Shown here: positions 1 to 14,478 of the stretch, in pieces
Layout of the letters: every line of letters starts with the position of its first letter
Position numbering within the stretch: position 1 is the first letter of the stretch
Source: Plasmodium coatneyi
Taxonomy: Eukaryota > Apicomplexa > Aconoidasida > Haemosporida > Plasmodiidae
Assembly (NCBI RefSeq): GCF_001680005.1
Contig: NC_033557.1
Coordinates: 434,001 to 498,000, forward strand
Reading direction: 5' to 3'
Length of the DNA stretch: 64,000 nucleotides
Program-made: the position numbers and the translations under genes
The notes under the pieces: model-generated
What the model was told of the DNA's origin: nothing
The model's input: only the letters and a program-made list of their open reading frames with translations
Databases searched by the model: none

Positions 1-579
1 TTTTTATATTTCCTCGATTTCACGCTGGACAAGTGTTAATTCGCCGCAGTGGCAGTGACGTGCGGGCTGCCAGAACTGACTGGTCGATATCACCTCTATG
101 CGTAACCACGCACGTGCAGGTCAATCTCAAATGGGCTATGCATTTACAAGTGTTCATATAATGCAGGTGCTCGATCTATATGCACACAGAGGGCAAAGCT
201 GAAACTCCCTCGTTTGTTTTCTGCAGTTTAAAGTGGGGGTGTTCACACGAGCAGTGCCTAGCTCTACCAGAAAATATGCATATGTATATGTAATATATAT
301 GCACGTATATATGTATAACGCGTGTGTGCAATCCGGTCAGAGGAGAAAAAGAGGCCAATGGCGCACAAATCAATCAGTGAACAGAAAGGGGGAACGCATT
401 CGAGAACGAATATGTAATCGGTGGCGAAGAAAATAAATCGAACGACATTACAAATGCATGCGGACGTTTGTGGTTGCGTTTATGTATACATTTTTGTGCA
501 ACGCATTTTTTACGTGTACAACTGGTGCGAACAATTTCGCATTCACAGCTTTCGATCAAGAGAAAAGCAACGCTCCTTC

Positions 580-620
<41 letters not shown>

Positions 621-640
621 GCTGAATGGTTGAATGGATT

Positions 641-750
641 AATGGATGAATGGATGAATGGATGAATGGATGAATGGATGAATGGATGAATGGATGAATG
701 GATGAATGGATGAATGGATGAATGGATGAATGGATGAATGGATGAATGGA
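641..750. repeat. (AATGGATG)n minisatellite
   Basis: About 13.7 near-perfect head-to-tail copies of the 8-bp unit AATGGATG, preceded by a 37-base A tract and degenerate copies (gaatggttgaatggatt), and fading out through tagatagatt. It is read directly from the sequence and is probably length-polymorphic. Confidence 0.95.
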
Positions 751-1457
751 TAGATAGATTAATGCATATGCAGAGTGGAAAAAAACGCCAAAGAGAATTA
801 ATTAAAAAAAGAAAAAAATAAATAAATCACGTCAAAAATGGTGAGAGGGATGAAAATCATTCCAGAACAAATCAGATAATTTGCCGAAGGAGACAACTAA
901 AAAGGTGATTTTGTTCTTTTTGAAAAAAACATCATTGAGGTGTGTCCGCAGTGGGCGTGCGGCAACTAACTGAGCAACGCCCCATCCGATCAGAAGATAA
1001 ATTGCCACATCGCGAGCTTGCAGTTAGATCGGAAGAAAGCTCTTTCTCTTTTTCTACTTTGTGCACGTTCGGCGGGCACGGGGACGCGGTTGCGGCTGTT
1101 GTAACCATTTGGATGTCACCGCTCATTTCGCGTAGGGCAGAGCTAATGCAAATTTTTATAAGCGCAAAATGTTTACTATTTTTTTTTGTTCGCGGAAAGG
1201 GTTTTTTTTTTTTTTTTTGAAAGAAGCGTTGCTTTGTGCTGTGAGAAGAATTGTGCTATTCTTGTATGTGTACCGCGCATGTGATATGTGTGTCGTTCAT
1301 TCGCATGCGCGCCTTTAAGTCGCTTGTCGGTGGGTGCTTTTTCTCGTTTTTGTCGTTACTCCTTTGTGCCTTGCATTTTTTCCCCCGCTTTGTTTTCTTT
1401 GCGCTTTTCCTTCCTTTTTGCTCCTCTCATTTGCTTTATTTTTTCTCCCTTAAACCT

Positions 1458-1491
<34 letters not shown>

Positions 1492-1737
1492 CCCCTCCAA
1501 GGTTTGCAAAACGGGGAACGCTAAACAGCTGCGCCCACTTGCCCTTTTGACGTACAAGTGGCACCCCTTTTAAGGGCGAAAACGAAAACTCCAAAAAGTG
1601 ACTCGTGGGAAAATGGCAAAATGAAAGAGGTGAATTTGACCCAGTCTGCTGTGCCCCCCTCCCCAAGCAACACCCGGGCAAGAAGGACCAGTCGAAGGTG
1701 CGCCTCCGCACAAACATATGTGTGCACATACGTATGC

Positions 1738-1795
1738 ACGTGATCGTATAGGCTATCATACACGTGATCGTATAGGCTAACATACACGTGAACAT
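1738..1795. repeat. 24-bp tandem repeat, about 2.5 copies
   Basis: Copies starting with ACGTGATCGTATAGGCTA begin at 1738 and 1762, with a diverged third copy from 1786 (acgtgaacatataagtt). The spacing is exactly 24 bp. Each full copy contains a CACGTG-type core. It lies about 1.3 kb upstream of UBP1. No function is assigned. Confidence 0.8.
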
Positions 1796-2080
1796 ATAAG
1801 TTAAAATGCCCTTGCACAGACGCGTGTTCTTACGCCCCCCCTTTGGTCGGCCCCAAAGGTTGCAACGTGAACAGACAGGACGCCCCTACGTGTGCACATA
1901 AAATATGCTCTCCCCCCCATGTGGGGTCCTTTACTAGAACAAATACAACACAACTGCAAAGCTGCCGCTTTTGCATAGACACCCCCCAGGTATGTCTCCA
2001 CTGGCGAAATGGAATGCATAGGTTCTTCCTCGCCCGGTGTGCAGAGGTTCATTCTCATTTTTCTTAACAACTTTAACGTT

Positions 2081-2113
<33 letters not shown>

Positions 2114-3101
2114 GCAGGGGTGGATTCCCCTGTGTGTGCTAGCAAGATCACCTCTCCTTTCAACATATTTTTCCAAATTATTAATTTTGGTCCATCGTAA
2201 CAGGAACGTTTCGCTTCTGCGTATGGCTAAGCTGTTACATTAGGCGGAGGTGCAACCCCCCCTTATGCGCCCACTTTTCCCTTCCACCATGTTGTTGTTC
2301 ACTACTTTTCCCGTCGCCCTCTCCATTTGTGTACCAACCGAATTGAAGGAACACTTTTTTGAGAAGCTTTCCCACGTGCACTACCCCACCGAAGAGGCAC
2401 CTTCTTAACTTTTTAAAAAAAAGAAGCAACGGTGGGGGCTTCATCGGTTCATAAAAGAACGAGCAAAGGAGGTGAAAAAGCAAACGAGCCAGTTCAAATG
2501 TGAAGTACCTGTTCACCTCGCTTTCTCTGGCGACACAACGTTCTTCCTATTGGGATAACCGCAAAGGGCACATGTGTGGGGTGCAGCTTGCGTGCCTTAT
2601 CGCGACAACGCAGTCGCCACTGGTGGAAGGCTCCACTTCTCCTACTTCGGAGTAGGCAAAAAGGGAATGAAAAATCGCATCCATATCATATTGGCGTTTA
2701 TAGTAGGTTATATAGTGACATCGATATTTCCTTCTACCGCAACAACAGCGCAGTTTAACGCGTGAACCGGGAGAGTGACTCACGTTTTACCATCCCGCTC
2801 TTTCCCCTAAGATGTGGTAGATGAATTTATGACAACTTTTTTTTTCGCATGTCATCGTAAGAAAGTGAACTCCATTGGGGGTCCTCATTTTGGTGTTAAA
2901 GAACGAAGTGTAGGGCGACGGGCCTTTCACCGCTTGAATGCCTACACCACGTATATAGGCGTACGGGGCACACATGGTGCAGGTGAGGAGGTATACTCAT
3001 ATAAAAAACAACTCACTGCTGACCATGCGTTAATTAGCAGAATGAAAAAGCGCCTCTGAAAAAATTTTCTACAACTCCGCTAACTTTGCGACTTTTCCAA
3101 A

Positions 3102-6100
3102 ATGCGCGAAAGGATATCGACCAAAACGGACAAACCCTTTCCGAACGACGACGTGGATGACAGTGACAATTTATGCAACCGCATATGGCTCAGCCATTTG
3201 AAAAATGAGATGAAAGCGAAAGGGGGCAACACATGCTCCACGCTGAAGCGAAAAAAAAGCGGAAATGGAAAGAACAATCAGTACAGCTCCAGTTACGACA
3301 GTGGAGATACCCACCCGTCCAACCATGGGGGGGAAGTGGGTCACTGGAGGGAAAATGCCGACCAGTGTGATGAGGCTGCCTTTTTTTTCCAGCACAAATT
3401 AAAAGGAAATATGCGAAAGGGTTCCACACTCACACACGGAAGTGAGAATGAAAAGCAAAGTTCCAAATGGGGGGACACGATCTTCCCTGCCCAGTTCGGC
3501 CCCACAGACGATGTGATATTTCCCTTCGTTCAGCAGGTGAGAGGTGACCTTCACAAGATTATGCGAACCGTGGGGGGTTCATCTCAGCGTCAAGGAAGGA
3601 CACGGGTCAGGGTTAAGGAAGCAACAAAAGGAAATGACACCTCATGGGGGGAAGGCCCCTGCTTGTTAAGCGGGAAAAGCAGGAAAGACAGACACGACCA
3701 TGGGGGCCACCAAACGACGAATGGGTACCACGAAGAGTTTAACATGAGCGATATGTACAGCTGCGACGGGAACATTCCCGACGTGGACGGGATAAAAGTG
3801 CATCGAATGGGTGAATGGGGTAACCCGAGCAAGCCACACAAACCGGGAAAAATGCGAAAAGTGAAAAAAATGAGAAAATCGCGTGGGGAGAAGAATTGCA
3901 AAAATCGCCTCATCGGCTGCAGAAGTGGCAGTGGGACCACCCAGTTGTTCAGCTCCCCTGATTATGAATGTTACCGATCGGAGGAAGAAAAGGGGAAGGT
4001 GAAAAAAAAAAAAAAAAAAAAACAAAGCGACATAAACAGCAGGGATGAGTCAAACCATATTGCTCCTCTCTTGTTCAATCTCATCGACATGCATAAAAAT
4101 AATTTAAGCAAAGCCGATGAGGTTACGGTGAAAAAATCTTTTAGTCATTATTACTACAAAGGCGAGAGGACACGGGGTGGTGCGGAAGGCCGAGGAAGGC
4201 ACGGCGGTCAATTCGACGGTGCATCCCCACGGCATCGCAAAAATGGTAGCACAGTAAATGGTGCCGCTGGAGGAGGAAGTGGCAATATTTCCAGCAAAAT
4301 TTGCGCTAAAAATAACGCCCATAATAACGCCAAAAATAACGCCAATTTTTGCGCCAAAAATATTCGCAAAAAAATTAGCAAACATACCAACAAGTACATT
4401 GCGGAAGACGAAGACGGAGACGAAGAGGGAATCTTCGGCGAAACCCAGGACGAAAGGAAAAGGAAAAAAAAAAGCTGTAAAAGCAAAAGCAGCAACAGGA
4501 AGCAGGACACCGCAGAAGAGGATGACCAAAGCGGGAACTGCAGTTCGCGCAAGGCAGGCACGAAAAATTATGCACAGGGCAGAAGGGAGACGCTGCATGA
4601 TGATTCGCGTATCTCTGCGCCTGAGTGGCACTTTGTGAGGAGCGTAAGTGAAGACGAAGCTTCTGGCCAGAGCGCAGAGGGAAACCATAAACGTAGCCAT
4701 AGAAGCGATCATAGCCGTAACAATAGCCGCAACAATAGCGATTGCAAACGTGGCAGCCGCCGAAGCAGCATCTCAGTCAGCCTGCTCGACGGAGGCCCCC
4801 TCCTGGGCGGAAACCTTTTCCCAGCAACCGAAACTGAGGGAGAGGGGTCCCCCCCGATTTCACCAAAGTATAACGCACGTGTTGTGCCCAAGTCAGGAGG
4901 GGCCGCAACCCCAAGTGGTAGTCACAACGTAAGCGAAATCAGCAGTGCGCCTAGAAGCGACTGCCCGGACGAGGACATCTCCTTTAAAAGGAACTCAAAG
5001 CAGAGCCAGAATCTGGCCGAACGAACAATGAACAACAACAGTTATTCCTTCCACGACGAGGAGGAATTTAAGGACGCGGACCAGGACAGGTACGCAGAGG
5101 AGGAAAGTCCCCCCCAGAAGGAATTGGAACAGAGGGGTAGGAAAAATAAAAAAAAGAATTCCAAAGGAATTGATGTGGATGGAAGTTTACCCGAAGTAGG
5201 GAGCATCGCCGAAGTGGACCAACCAGGCCATGCATCGAATAGTACCCACGAAAAGGAACCCAAAGAAAGTACGCCCAAATATACACACATAATAGCTAGC
5301 TCCCAAAAAAAAAAAAAAAATTCAAGTGAAATTCACGATGATGAAACTATCCACGATGAGAAAAAAACTTCTGTGAAGGATAACGTGTATGAAAATTTCA
5401 TAAGGGAGTACCAAAATTTGCAATCGCTCTTTTCGTTTAATAAGGAAAGGATAGAGGAAGGTGGCGAGGATGACGACGATGGCCACGACGATGAAGATGA
5501 TGACGATGATGATGATGAGGAGGAGGAGAGGAAGAAGAGGGAGGACCCTTTCGGAGCATCACGCAGTAGAGTATTAAACAGGGACGTGAACGAAAGTCTA
5601 CGTGAAGATGTCTTATCCAAGAATAACCGCAGCACGAGGTTACCAAATGAGGGGTATGCTAACCCAAAGGGAGAAACATCCCCCCGTGGTACAAACCGAA
5701 GCGACAAGGGGGTGGAGTCCCTGGATCAGCTCTCATACAACTTTGGCCAATATAATAAGACAGACTCGATTGACAAAGTAGACGTTGGAGTGGTCCCTAG
5801 GGATGATTCCCCTCGAAGTCGTGGCAAAGGGTTAGGTGGAAACGAAGACACTGACAGCAGTGGGGTGGTTCCTATTGGAGATGACCAACAGGAGAAGACC
5901 CACTCGAGTGAAAAAGAGAACGACAGTGGGATGAACGAAGAGGTGACGCATGAACACGTAGGAAAGAATAGAAAGGGACAAAAGTCAGCAGATGTGGATG
6001 ACTCCGTGGGGACTGGTAGTAAAAAGAACAAAACAGAAGGAAGCACCAGACGTGTGAAACAACAATCCAGTGGTGGAAATTTGCAAAGCCGTGTGAAGAG

Positions 6101-9100
6101 GAGCACTCCCGATGGGGAGACGGGCGACGTTAACGGGGTGCGAAGTAAAAACTCAGATTTGTTGGTTTGGAATGATCTAATGGGACGGGGTGACATGCTC
6201 GCCGTGGGTGACACAGTTGGGAAGATGTCCCTCTCCAGCAACAAGACGGTGCCAAACGGAAGCAACTACAACTACTTTGAATACGAAGCGAACAACTCGA
6301 AGAAGCTGCTTCACAGAAACATGAGCAGCATGTATAGCATGAACGGATCGAATTTAACGTTCCACCAGGATTTTTTTAAAGACATTTTATTGTTAAGTGA
6401 GGAGAAAAAAAAAGAAAAAAAAAAAAAAAAATCGAGCAAGCAACACAGTTCCGATCATTTTGATCAGCTTGAGGAGCTGCCCTATTTTGATGAAACGAAA
6501 AATGGGAAACATTCCAAGAAGCGAAGTAACTACACTCACCAGGAGGATGAATTTAATAGAAGCTTAAGTTCCAGAAGGGACAAGTTCAGTGACAGGAAGA
6601 GCAGCAGTGCTGCGAAGAGCATTGCCGCCAAGGGGAGGAGCTTGAGGGAAGAAGAAGGGAATGAGGAAGACGATGACGATGAGGATGACGTGGATAGGGA
6701 AGAAAGTGATGAATATGGGGACTACGATGGGGAAGCCGTTGAAGGGGGGGGTTGTAGCTATGATGAGGAAGACCTCCACAATGGCGACCACCTGGAAAGA
6801 TCGCATGGTCCCAGCGAAAGTCACAAAGAGAGAAGGAAGAAAAAAAAACTACAAGGAGAACATACCAGGAAAAGCAAAAGTGGAAAGTTGGAAAGGGTGA
6901 AGATCGTCGAAGAGAAGAATAAACCCCACAAGCGTAAGAGTATTAAGGAGAAGAGGAACTGCAGTCGAACTCATAACAATTCGATTTGCTCCCTGGAGGA
7001 TGACGACTTTTATGATGACGTGGGATATTTCCCTTACCATGAAAGGAGGGGCCGTCATCACGATGCAACAATTGAAGGTGACCCTCCCGATGACAACCTC
7101 CATATTGATATGCTGGATGACCTCCATAAGGATATCCTAGCTTACCCAGATGAAGTGCATAACCACGAAGATGAACCAAACTTGGAAAAAGCAAAAAGAA
7201 AACGAAAAACGAGTAGAAGGAAAAAAGAAGATTTGAGGGAAGAATACATGAAGGAGTTTTTCAGCTCAGTTCTGGATAACCAAATATATAAAAAAAATCT
7301 GAACAGTAAAGACTTCTGTCGTAATTTTGCCCCAGAGGGGGAGGAGGATGCTGATGCAGAGGAGGGAGAAAAACATATGCTTAGAAATATTTCTAAAGTC
7401 ATACGAGCGGAAAATATAAACACAGAGATTGAACTTCTGCGAAATGAAATTATGCAGACGAAGATGTCCAAGGAGAGCCTACCCAATGGAGGAAAAAAAA
7501 AAGACGCGTATAAAAGTGGCCACCCTGTGGAGATGACCCATAGGAAGAAAAAGTCGAACGATAAGGAGGAAGAGAAAAGAAACAGCCTTAAAGTGGACCC
7601 CAAAACGGGCAAAGATGGAAGTCATAAAAATACGTTTGCTACCCATTACCAGGAGGAAGAGGATTACTATACCCCCCACCATGAAAAGAAAAAAAGAGAA
7701 TCTCACGTGAAGGTGAGGGATGCCAACGTTGAGGAGGAAGAAAGGTTTAGAAAATCGAAAGGCAGAAGCAAATTAGCGGGCAGAGACAGAGCCCACTCGT
7801 TTAATGAGGAAGGACGTGGGGTACCCACACCACATGGAAACAACAACCACCACCACCACAACAACAGCAACAGTAATAACAGCGGTGGAGTAGGCGTGGG
7901 AGGATTGCACCTGAACAAAAGCCTCGAATTTTTTTCCAACAATTTTTTAAGTTTGAAAAGATTCATCGAAAGAAGAAATGCTGACACAAATTACGACGCG
8001 AAGAGGGAAGACGATTATGGAGACAAGGCAGACGAACAAGTAGATGTTGATTTTAAAAAAAAAAAAAAAAACTCCTACGAGGATTATGAGCATGCCCAGA
8101 TGATGAACAAGACCAGCCACAAGACGAACCGCGGACTCAGATTTGACAATTTTTTTGGAATGAATAAACCGAATAGTGAATCCTTAAATTTATACAAGAA
8201 TTTCATTAAGGAGGATGGGAAAGGTGGAAAGGGCGACCAGCGCAAGAAGGGACGCACCCGGAGGGATAGCGGAGAGCGCTTCGATTCTGGGTTCGGTGCG
8301 TGGTTCGGCCAAGGGTTTGGCACTGGGTTTGGCACTGGGTTCGGTTCCGATTCGGGTGGGGAGCACAGAGGAGCGGCCCGACGCGAGCAGCGGGGCCAGC
8401 ATGCGGAGCAGGCAGAGAAAACGGATAGTATGGTGGATGGAAATGATGACAAAAATGAGGAGGTTGAAGATGAGCAGGGTGACGATGATGAAGTGGATGG
8501 GGACGACTCAGCTCGAAGTGCCAGAAGACCCAAGGGGGAGAAGACCTTTTCCGAAGGAAGAGGGGTGGATGTGGTGGGTGGCCACGCAGGTACTCGTTCG
8601 GGTAAGGGCACTCCACGAGGCAGAACCAAAAAGGACACAACAAATGAGGAAAGCGATGAAGGTATACCCAAGGGGGAGAACCTACCGGATGAGGAACAGC
8701 TGTGCGGACCGGGGAAGAGCCACAAGAACGTGAAAAACATACTGCTCTCCCTAGAGTTAAGCAACGAGGACAAAATTTATAAAGTCAGGAAAATTCTGTA
8801 CTACTCCTCCAGTGATGAAAAAAAACTCATGATCAACGAAATATTAAATACGTTATATGTGTACCCGCAGTTGTATGTTGCTTGTATTATCTGTCTGTTC
8901 TATTTGTTCATTCTAGACAACGAATTGTTTGAAAGGAATTTCAATTCAGATGATTTGGTCTATCTGTTCAATGAGAAAATTGACTTCAGATACGCCGAAT
9001 GGTTTTTGAAAACGTATATTTTTTATAAATTTAAATTTTCCAGTGGAACGCACTCTAGTGAATATTACAAGAATTGTGTGCGGAGTGCCGTTGGGAGTGA

Positions 9101-12100
9101 CGGCAAGCGGGGCAGTGTTGACATCGAGCAGGGGGAGGGCCCCCCCGATGGGGCAAGCGCGAACGGAGGGGAACCGGCAGACAAGGTGACAGACAAAACG
9201 ACAGACAAAACGGCAGACAAAACGGAAGACAAATCTGCAGATAGCGTTGCTGACGGTGTAAACGCCAACGCAACAGACAAAGAAACAGTTGGAGTTTGTG
9301 ATAAGGCCAGTGACAGAACCAGTGATACCGCACGAGAGAGGCACATAAAACACAAAATGTTCGACGTCTTTTTCGAGGGGTACCACTCCAGTGTGGACTC
9401 CATGGATAACTACTTCTGTGAGAGGAAGAGACACATGGAAAGAGGAGCAAGTAACGCAAGGGATGTAAATGACGCAAGTGACCTCTGGAAAAGTATAGAA
9501 AAACTAAAATGCGTTGGGTACAAAGAATGCAAAACTTTGCTAAAGTTATGTTTAAAAAATGAAAAAGAAAAAAACATTAACAATTTGAAGGCAAGTAAAA
9601 TACGCAGTTTAGTCATTTCGATCTGGTCCAATATCTACACCTCTCGTCCGAAGAAATCTTTTCTGAAAATTATTTTTAATTGGCTCAATAGCAGGAAAGA
9701 CGACCTAAACAAGAAGAAGAATCTACTGTACTTGTTGCAATCAGAGAAGAAGAAAAATATCCACTTGCAGAGAATCTGTTTCACCTACTTTTTGAAACAC
9801 ATCATTAAGCATAAGGAGGAGTGTTCAAATGATTTGATTTATTCGTTGTATTTGATCGAGGAGAGTGAATTGAAAAAATATTCAAGGGAATTTTTTGAAA
9901 CGAACAGAACCGATGTTAACCAATTTATCTCCATCTGGAATGTCATGTGTATCCTCTTTTGGGACACGAAAAAGATCAATGACTTTGCATTCCTGCAGAA
10001 GAGCAAATTTTACTACTACGACTTTATGCTCATTTTTTTTAGGGCGTTTTATGAGTATGTGTGTGTCAATAAGGGGCTCGAGCGGGGCGCCCTTTATTTG
10101 AAAAAAGGCGTACCCACGGAGGTAACCGGAGCAGTCACAGGTGTGGTAACGGGAACCGAAGTAGCAGATGGTACCCCCCCACGCAGGAGCATTTCCGTGT
10201 CCAACTGCTCCTCCAACAAGGACGACACGCAGGAGGACGAGGGAGACGGGTACCTCAACCTCTTCGACGTGGAAAACATAATCAACAATTTCAACTTCGA
10301 CGATTTTGTAAGCAGCGAAATGCGGAACAGCAGTTACTTCGATGCCTTCCTGGGTTCAGCCAGACGAGCAGGAACAGGAGGGGAGGCCAATTCCACGGGG
10401 AGATCAAAACTTAATTGGAACGGAGTGGGAAGCGTCCCTCAGAATGCACTACCAAGCCAGCACACCAATGAAGTTGGCCCAACGGGGGAGCGTTACAGAG
10501 GGGTGGTTCCTTCCTCATCGCACCGACCATGCAGCACCGACGGGGTAGAACCACCTTACACCCAACATTTTGGAGAGCCCTTCCAAGCGGAAAAGCCAAA
10601 CGAAACAACTAACCAGGGAGGTGAACATCCCACTTTCCCGGCGACCACCCAACGAAGCACACACCCAAATGACAGCAGCGAAATGGAGAATCTACTCCTC
10701 CTAGGAATATGCATCAAAATCGTTATTTGTAGAATTTCCAACCTACTGAATGCCAAGTCTTGTTTGGAACAGTTTTATTATTTTCTGAACAACCAGAAGC
10801 TTGGGTTCAGGACCTTTAAAAATGCTCATATGGTTTTGGTTTATTTTATTCCCTTTTTTAAGAGGTACTATTTTTTGTGGAAGTTTATTGAGCACGAAAT
10901 AGATGTAGAGATCATGACCCTCCTTCAGAACATACTAAACGACTTGGAACAGATTCAGGTTTCTCAGGCGTCTTCCCCCGTGGGGAGAGTTTTTCCCGGT
11001 GTCACTGCTACGCATCAGCTGTGCGGGGTGAACAATCCACTACATGTGGGTGAAATGAAACAGGGAAAAAACCCGTATGATCAGTTCAATCAGGAGAGCC
11101 TCCCTGAACGGTTTACGTCCCCCTTTGGAGAGAGACCCTACGTGAAGAGCAGTACGTGCAACTCCCAAAATAGGGGTGCGTTCCCAACTGGAGGGGAAAA
11201 GAAGATAAACAGCTTGGAGCATTTTTACGCAAACGGAAAGTTGAATTTGCATCCAAGTGGGCCGAACGGGAGGGTATCATCACCCATAGGTGCAATCAAC
11301 ACAGTGCCGGTAGGAGTTGTCCCTTTGAAGGGAACGCTCTGCCGGAGTGAAGAAGACACAGATGAAAATTGCATCACCTACGATGACATGTTCAGAAATT
11401 ACGACAGTGAGAATAACTCGGAGGGGAAAGCCAGTCCGGACGATTGTTGCAATGTGAAGGAGTACATAACAAGTCTGCACTTCCACAACCCACTTGAGGA
11501 GAAAATACTTTCCAGGAAGAAGGGAGGTGCGTCTCTACATGGGGAGAAGAAAGGAAGGAAGGACAACGATGACGGAGAGGGTGCTACCAATGGGGATAAT
11601 ATGGATGAGGAGAATTCTTATAGCAAGGAAGGAGGCACAACTGTTGGAGAGGCAAACGGATCGACGTGCCCACACGAATCGAAGGAAGACCTATTCGGAT
11701 CGAACGCTACACGTGTGGGAATTTTCCCCATGGAGACCTCCCTCCACAGGCAATCTTCTTCCGGTCAGAATTATCACATCAACGGTAGGGAGTATAAAAA
11801 TGGAGGGACTAAGGACCTGCCGTATGGGAAGAAGACTAGCGGAGGGGGGGGAAATGTTACTTCCATGATGATGCCGCCAGACCCGTTCGGAAATGAGAAC
11901 AACGTAATGAAGAAATTTCCCTCCCTGGGGGTGCTGGATTCTGAAGATGAGAAGGTAGAAAATGGCGCAGTGGATCCCAAGTCAGGCAAGGGACTACCTT
12001 TAAGTACTGAAAAAGGCAAGGGAAAAAGAAAAGATTCCCTGAAAAACAACACTACAACAAAAGGGGACGGAAGTAACATCAACAACGTCGCCCATCAGAT

Positions 12101-13714
12101 GGAACACATTGGCAACCACCCGATCAATGGACCACTGAATGAGTTTCCCTATGAGAATCCAATGCAAGGCACCCCCCCTGGTAGTGCACTCAGTAAAAAT
12201 ATTTGCATAAAAAAAAATCCCCTTAACGATAATTACCAAGAAGTGGATTTCACGACGAGCATTCTGAGAAGGAAAAACAAATCCGGAGAAAGCAACAAAT
12301 CGGGAGAAAGGAACAAATCGAAAAAAGGAGCAACTGCTCAAAAGTATCTGATGCTAAAGGTAGACACGTTTGAGTTAAAGAGAATGACAAGGAGTAAGCT
12401 GAAGTATCCACCGGTTGGGTTGGTAAACTTAGGGAACACGTGTTACTTGAATAGCCTTCTGCAGGCCTTATACAGCACGGTCTCCTTCGTAGTCAATTTA
12501 TACCTGTTTAACATTCGACATAATCCCAAGGAGGGAATAGAACACAGTTCCAACCCTTTTGCGGGGAAGGAGATCCCCACCTGTGGACCCAATGGGATTA
12601 ACACACCAAAGGGACCAATGCAAATGCACAGACTTAGCACCATGGATGGATTAAATAACCTAAACAACTCACTCGGAAAAATGAATACGCTCACTAGACT
12701 TAACACGCTCAACGGAACAACCCCCATTAACCACATAGTAACAGCCGAATCGGAAAGATTTCTACAGGAGTTAAAAAATTTCTACATTATAATGACGACC
12801 ACGAATAAGACGTATGTTTCTCCTGACTGCATTTTGGGTCTCCTCCCATATGAACTGAACAACCGAAACCAACAAGACGTGACAGAACTGCTTAGATACA
12901 TTTTCGATAAATTGGGAGGATCGAGTAAAGAATTCCTTCGACTAATATTCTCTGGTGTGCTTGTGCAAAAAGTCCAGTGTCAGAAATGCTTCTTTGTTTC
13001 GAAAAAGGAGGAAGTCATTCACGATTTGTCCTTCCCTGTTCCTGTGAGGGCATCAGAGAGACTTTCCATTCAGAAGTATTTCGATTCGTTTGTGCAGAAG
13101 GAGAAAATCCACGGGTCCAACAAGTACCGCTGCTCCAAGTGCAACAAGAGAAGGAACGCCCTCAAGTGGAACGAGATCATCTCTCCTCCGTGTCACCTCA
13201 TTTTGATCCTCAACAGGTATAGCGTGCACGAGCGGCGTAGCGGTGTATGCGTTAGGGGCACGTGTAGTTATGCTGCTTCGGCGTTTGTGCAGCAATACTG
13301 CGTGTGCTGATCCGTTGTGCTTTCCCCCCCACACTGCACTACCTACTTATTCCGCTCACCCCCTTTTTTAGGTACAACTGGTCCTTCAGCTCCAACGAAA
13401 AGAAGAAAGTGAAAACGCACGTGAAAGTCAACTCGAAAATTGTGGTGAACAATTTTGACTACAAGCTGTATGGAGCTATAATCCACGGAGGATCATCTGC
13501 CTCCTCCGGTCACTACTACTTCATTGGGAAGAAGTCCGAGAGGGACCCCCAGGACGAAACGAACGACTGGTACCAGATGAACGATTCGGTAATCACCAAG
13601 ACGAGCTCCAAGTCTATAAATCGGATTTCCAAGGATCCCTCCAACGACCACACGCCCTACGTTTTATTTTACCGCTGCAAGCAGGCGCCCCCCTCCCCCG
13701 CGTTACACTTTTAG
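3102..13714 (+). CDS. UBP1: Ubiquitin carboxyl-terminal hydrolase UBP1 (giant USP deubiquitinase)
   Basis: Two exons, 3102-13216 and 13372-13714, joined across a 155-bp intron (AACAG|GTATAG ... TTTTTAG|GTACAA) that splits an Arg codon; product 3485 aa. The C-terminal third is a USP cysteine protease that removes ubiquitin from proteins. The Cys box GLVNLGNTCYLNSLLQALYS places the nucleophile near C3114. The His box, SGHYYF, puts the base near H3419 in exon 2, with an acidic partner in MNDSVI (about D3443). Two CxxC pairs (CQKC, CSKC) form the zinc ribbon usual in the fingers subdomain. Before this lie about 3,100 residues, mostly low-complexity Lys/Asp/Glu/Ser/Asn sequence (poly-Lys near nt 4003, 6410 and 8055; an Asp/Glu run near 5470-5530) with more ordered hydrophobic stretches around residues 1880-2300 and 2530-2620. 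By position and domain it matches P. falciparum PF3D7_0104300, whose variants are linked to reduced artemisinin susceptibility. Reading on past 13216 in frame would lose the His box, so splicing is required. Confidence 0.95.
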
Positions 13715-14478
13715 TGGGGCACCACGTGGACCTTTATACAATCCACCTGCTGGTGCGTGAGTGCACATATGATAGTATGTCCTTGTTTGTTCCTATATAC
13801 ATGGTTCAGCGTTTTAGTGTTGTGATCGCACGCGTGTAGTGTACCAGTAGAGGGATGACCATGGGTTCTTCATTGTACAAATTCGCCCCCTTGTACTTTG
13901 TGCGTACGTGTAGCGCTCTGTTCACACAGCACCATTATTATCTGATTTTTTTTTTTTTTTTTTAATTCTATCCTTTTCCGTTCCTACCTGATGAATCCTT
14001 CAATGAACTTTTACGTCTTGTGAGCTAGCCAATGGGAGGCTCCGTTTTGCAATTTTTTTCTACCTATCTTTTGCGATACCGATTGAGCGTTTGCGGAGTG
14101 TGACGTTACTTTTCTTTTTTATGGAGGCTTCCACGATGCTGCGTGATTCCTGTGCGAATGCTCTGCACAATTTCGCAACATCGTTGCAACATCTTTGCAT
14201 CCACTTCGTAACTTCCCTCCGATAATATAAGTAAGCTGGTTCGTTTGCCCCCTTTACAAAGCGGACCAGCATTGGCCACCTCCCCGCGGACGATAATGAG
14301 AGAAGAGCTTTCAGTTTCCCTCCTGGTGAAGAGAAAGCCACAGAGAGGATACTTCCTACACGGAGGATAAGTTGGAGGCCACGTTTAGGAGCTGCGCTGG
14401 TGGATTACACTTTGGTGGATTTGCTTTAAGGCGAGCTCGGCTGTGTGCCGCTCTCCCCAATCTTTGTGGCCCCACGGA
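13715..14478. other. UBP1-LytB intergenic region
   Basis: Tandem (+/+) spacing of about 0.76 kb. It holds the UBP1 3' UTR, a T tract at about 13,948-13,963 and the LytB 5' region. No RNA gene or additional coding frame is supported. Confidence 0.5.

Larger units (their letters stand above)
1..3101. other. Intergenic region 5' of UBP1
   Basis: No convincing gene is visible; open frames here are short and run through homopolymers. The stretch holds A- and T-homopolymers (near 583-619, 1201-1218, 1460-1489 and 2082-2110), an 8-bp minisatellite (641-750) and a 24-bp tandem repeat (1738-1795). The last kilobase before 3102 presumably carries the UBP1 promoter and 5' UTR, but I see no motif that pins down a start site. 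Confidence 0.6.

Noticed and set aside
8084..8773. Minus-strand open frame of about 229 codons inside UBP1
   Set aside because: Antisense shadow of low-complexity UBP1 coding sequence; Ser/Pro-rich translation without domain or splice signals. The same applies to frames at 4104-4712, 5726-6265 and 8206-8643.
14060..14341. Minus-strand frame of 93 codons between UBP1 and LytB
   Set aside because: No domain, no conserved pattern, and it sits in probable UTR/promoter sequence.
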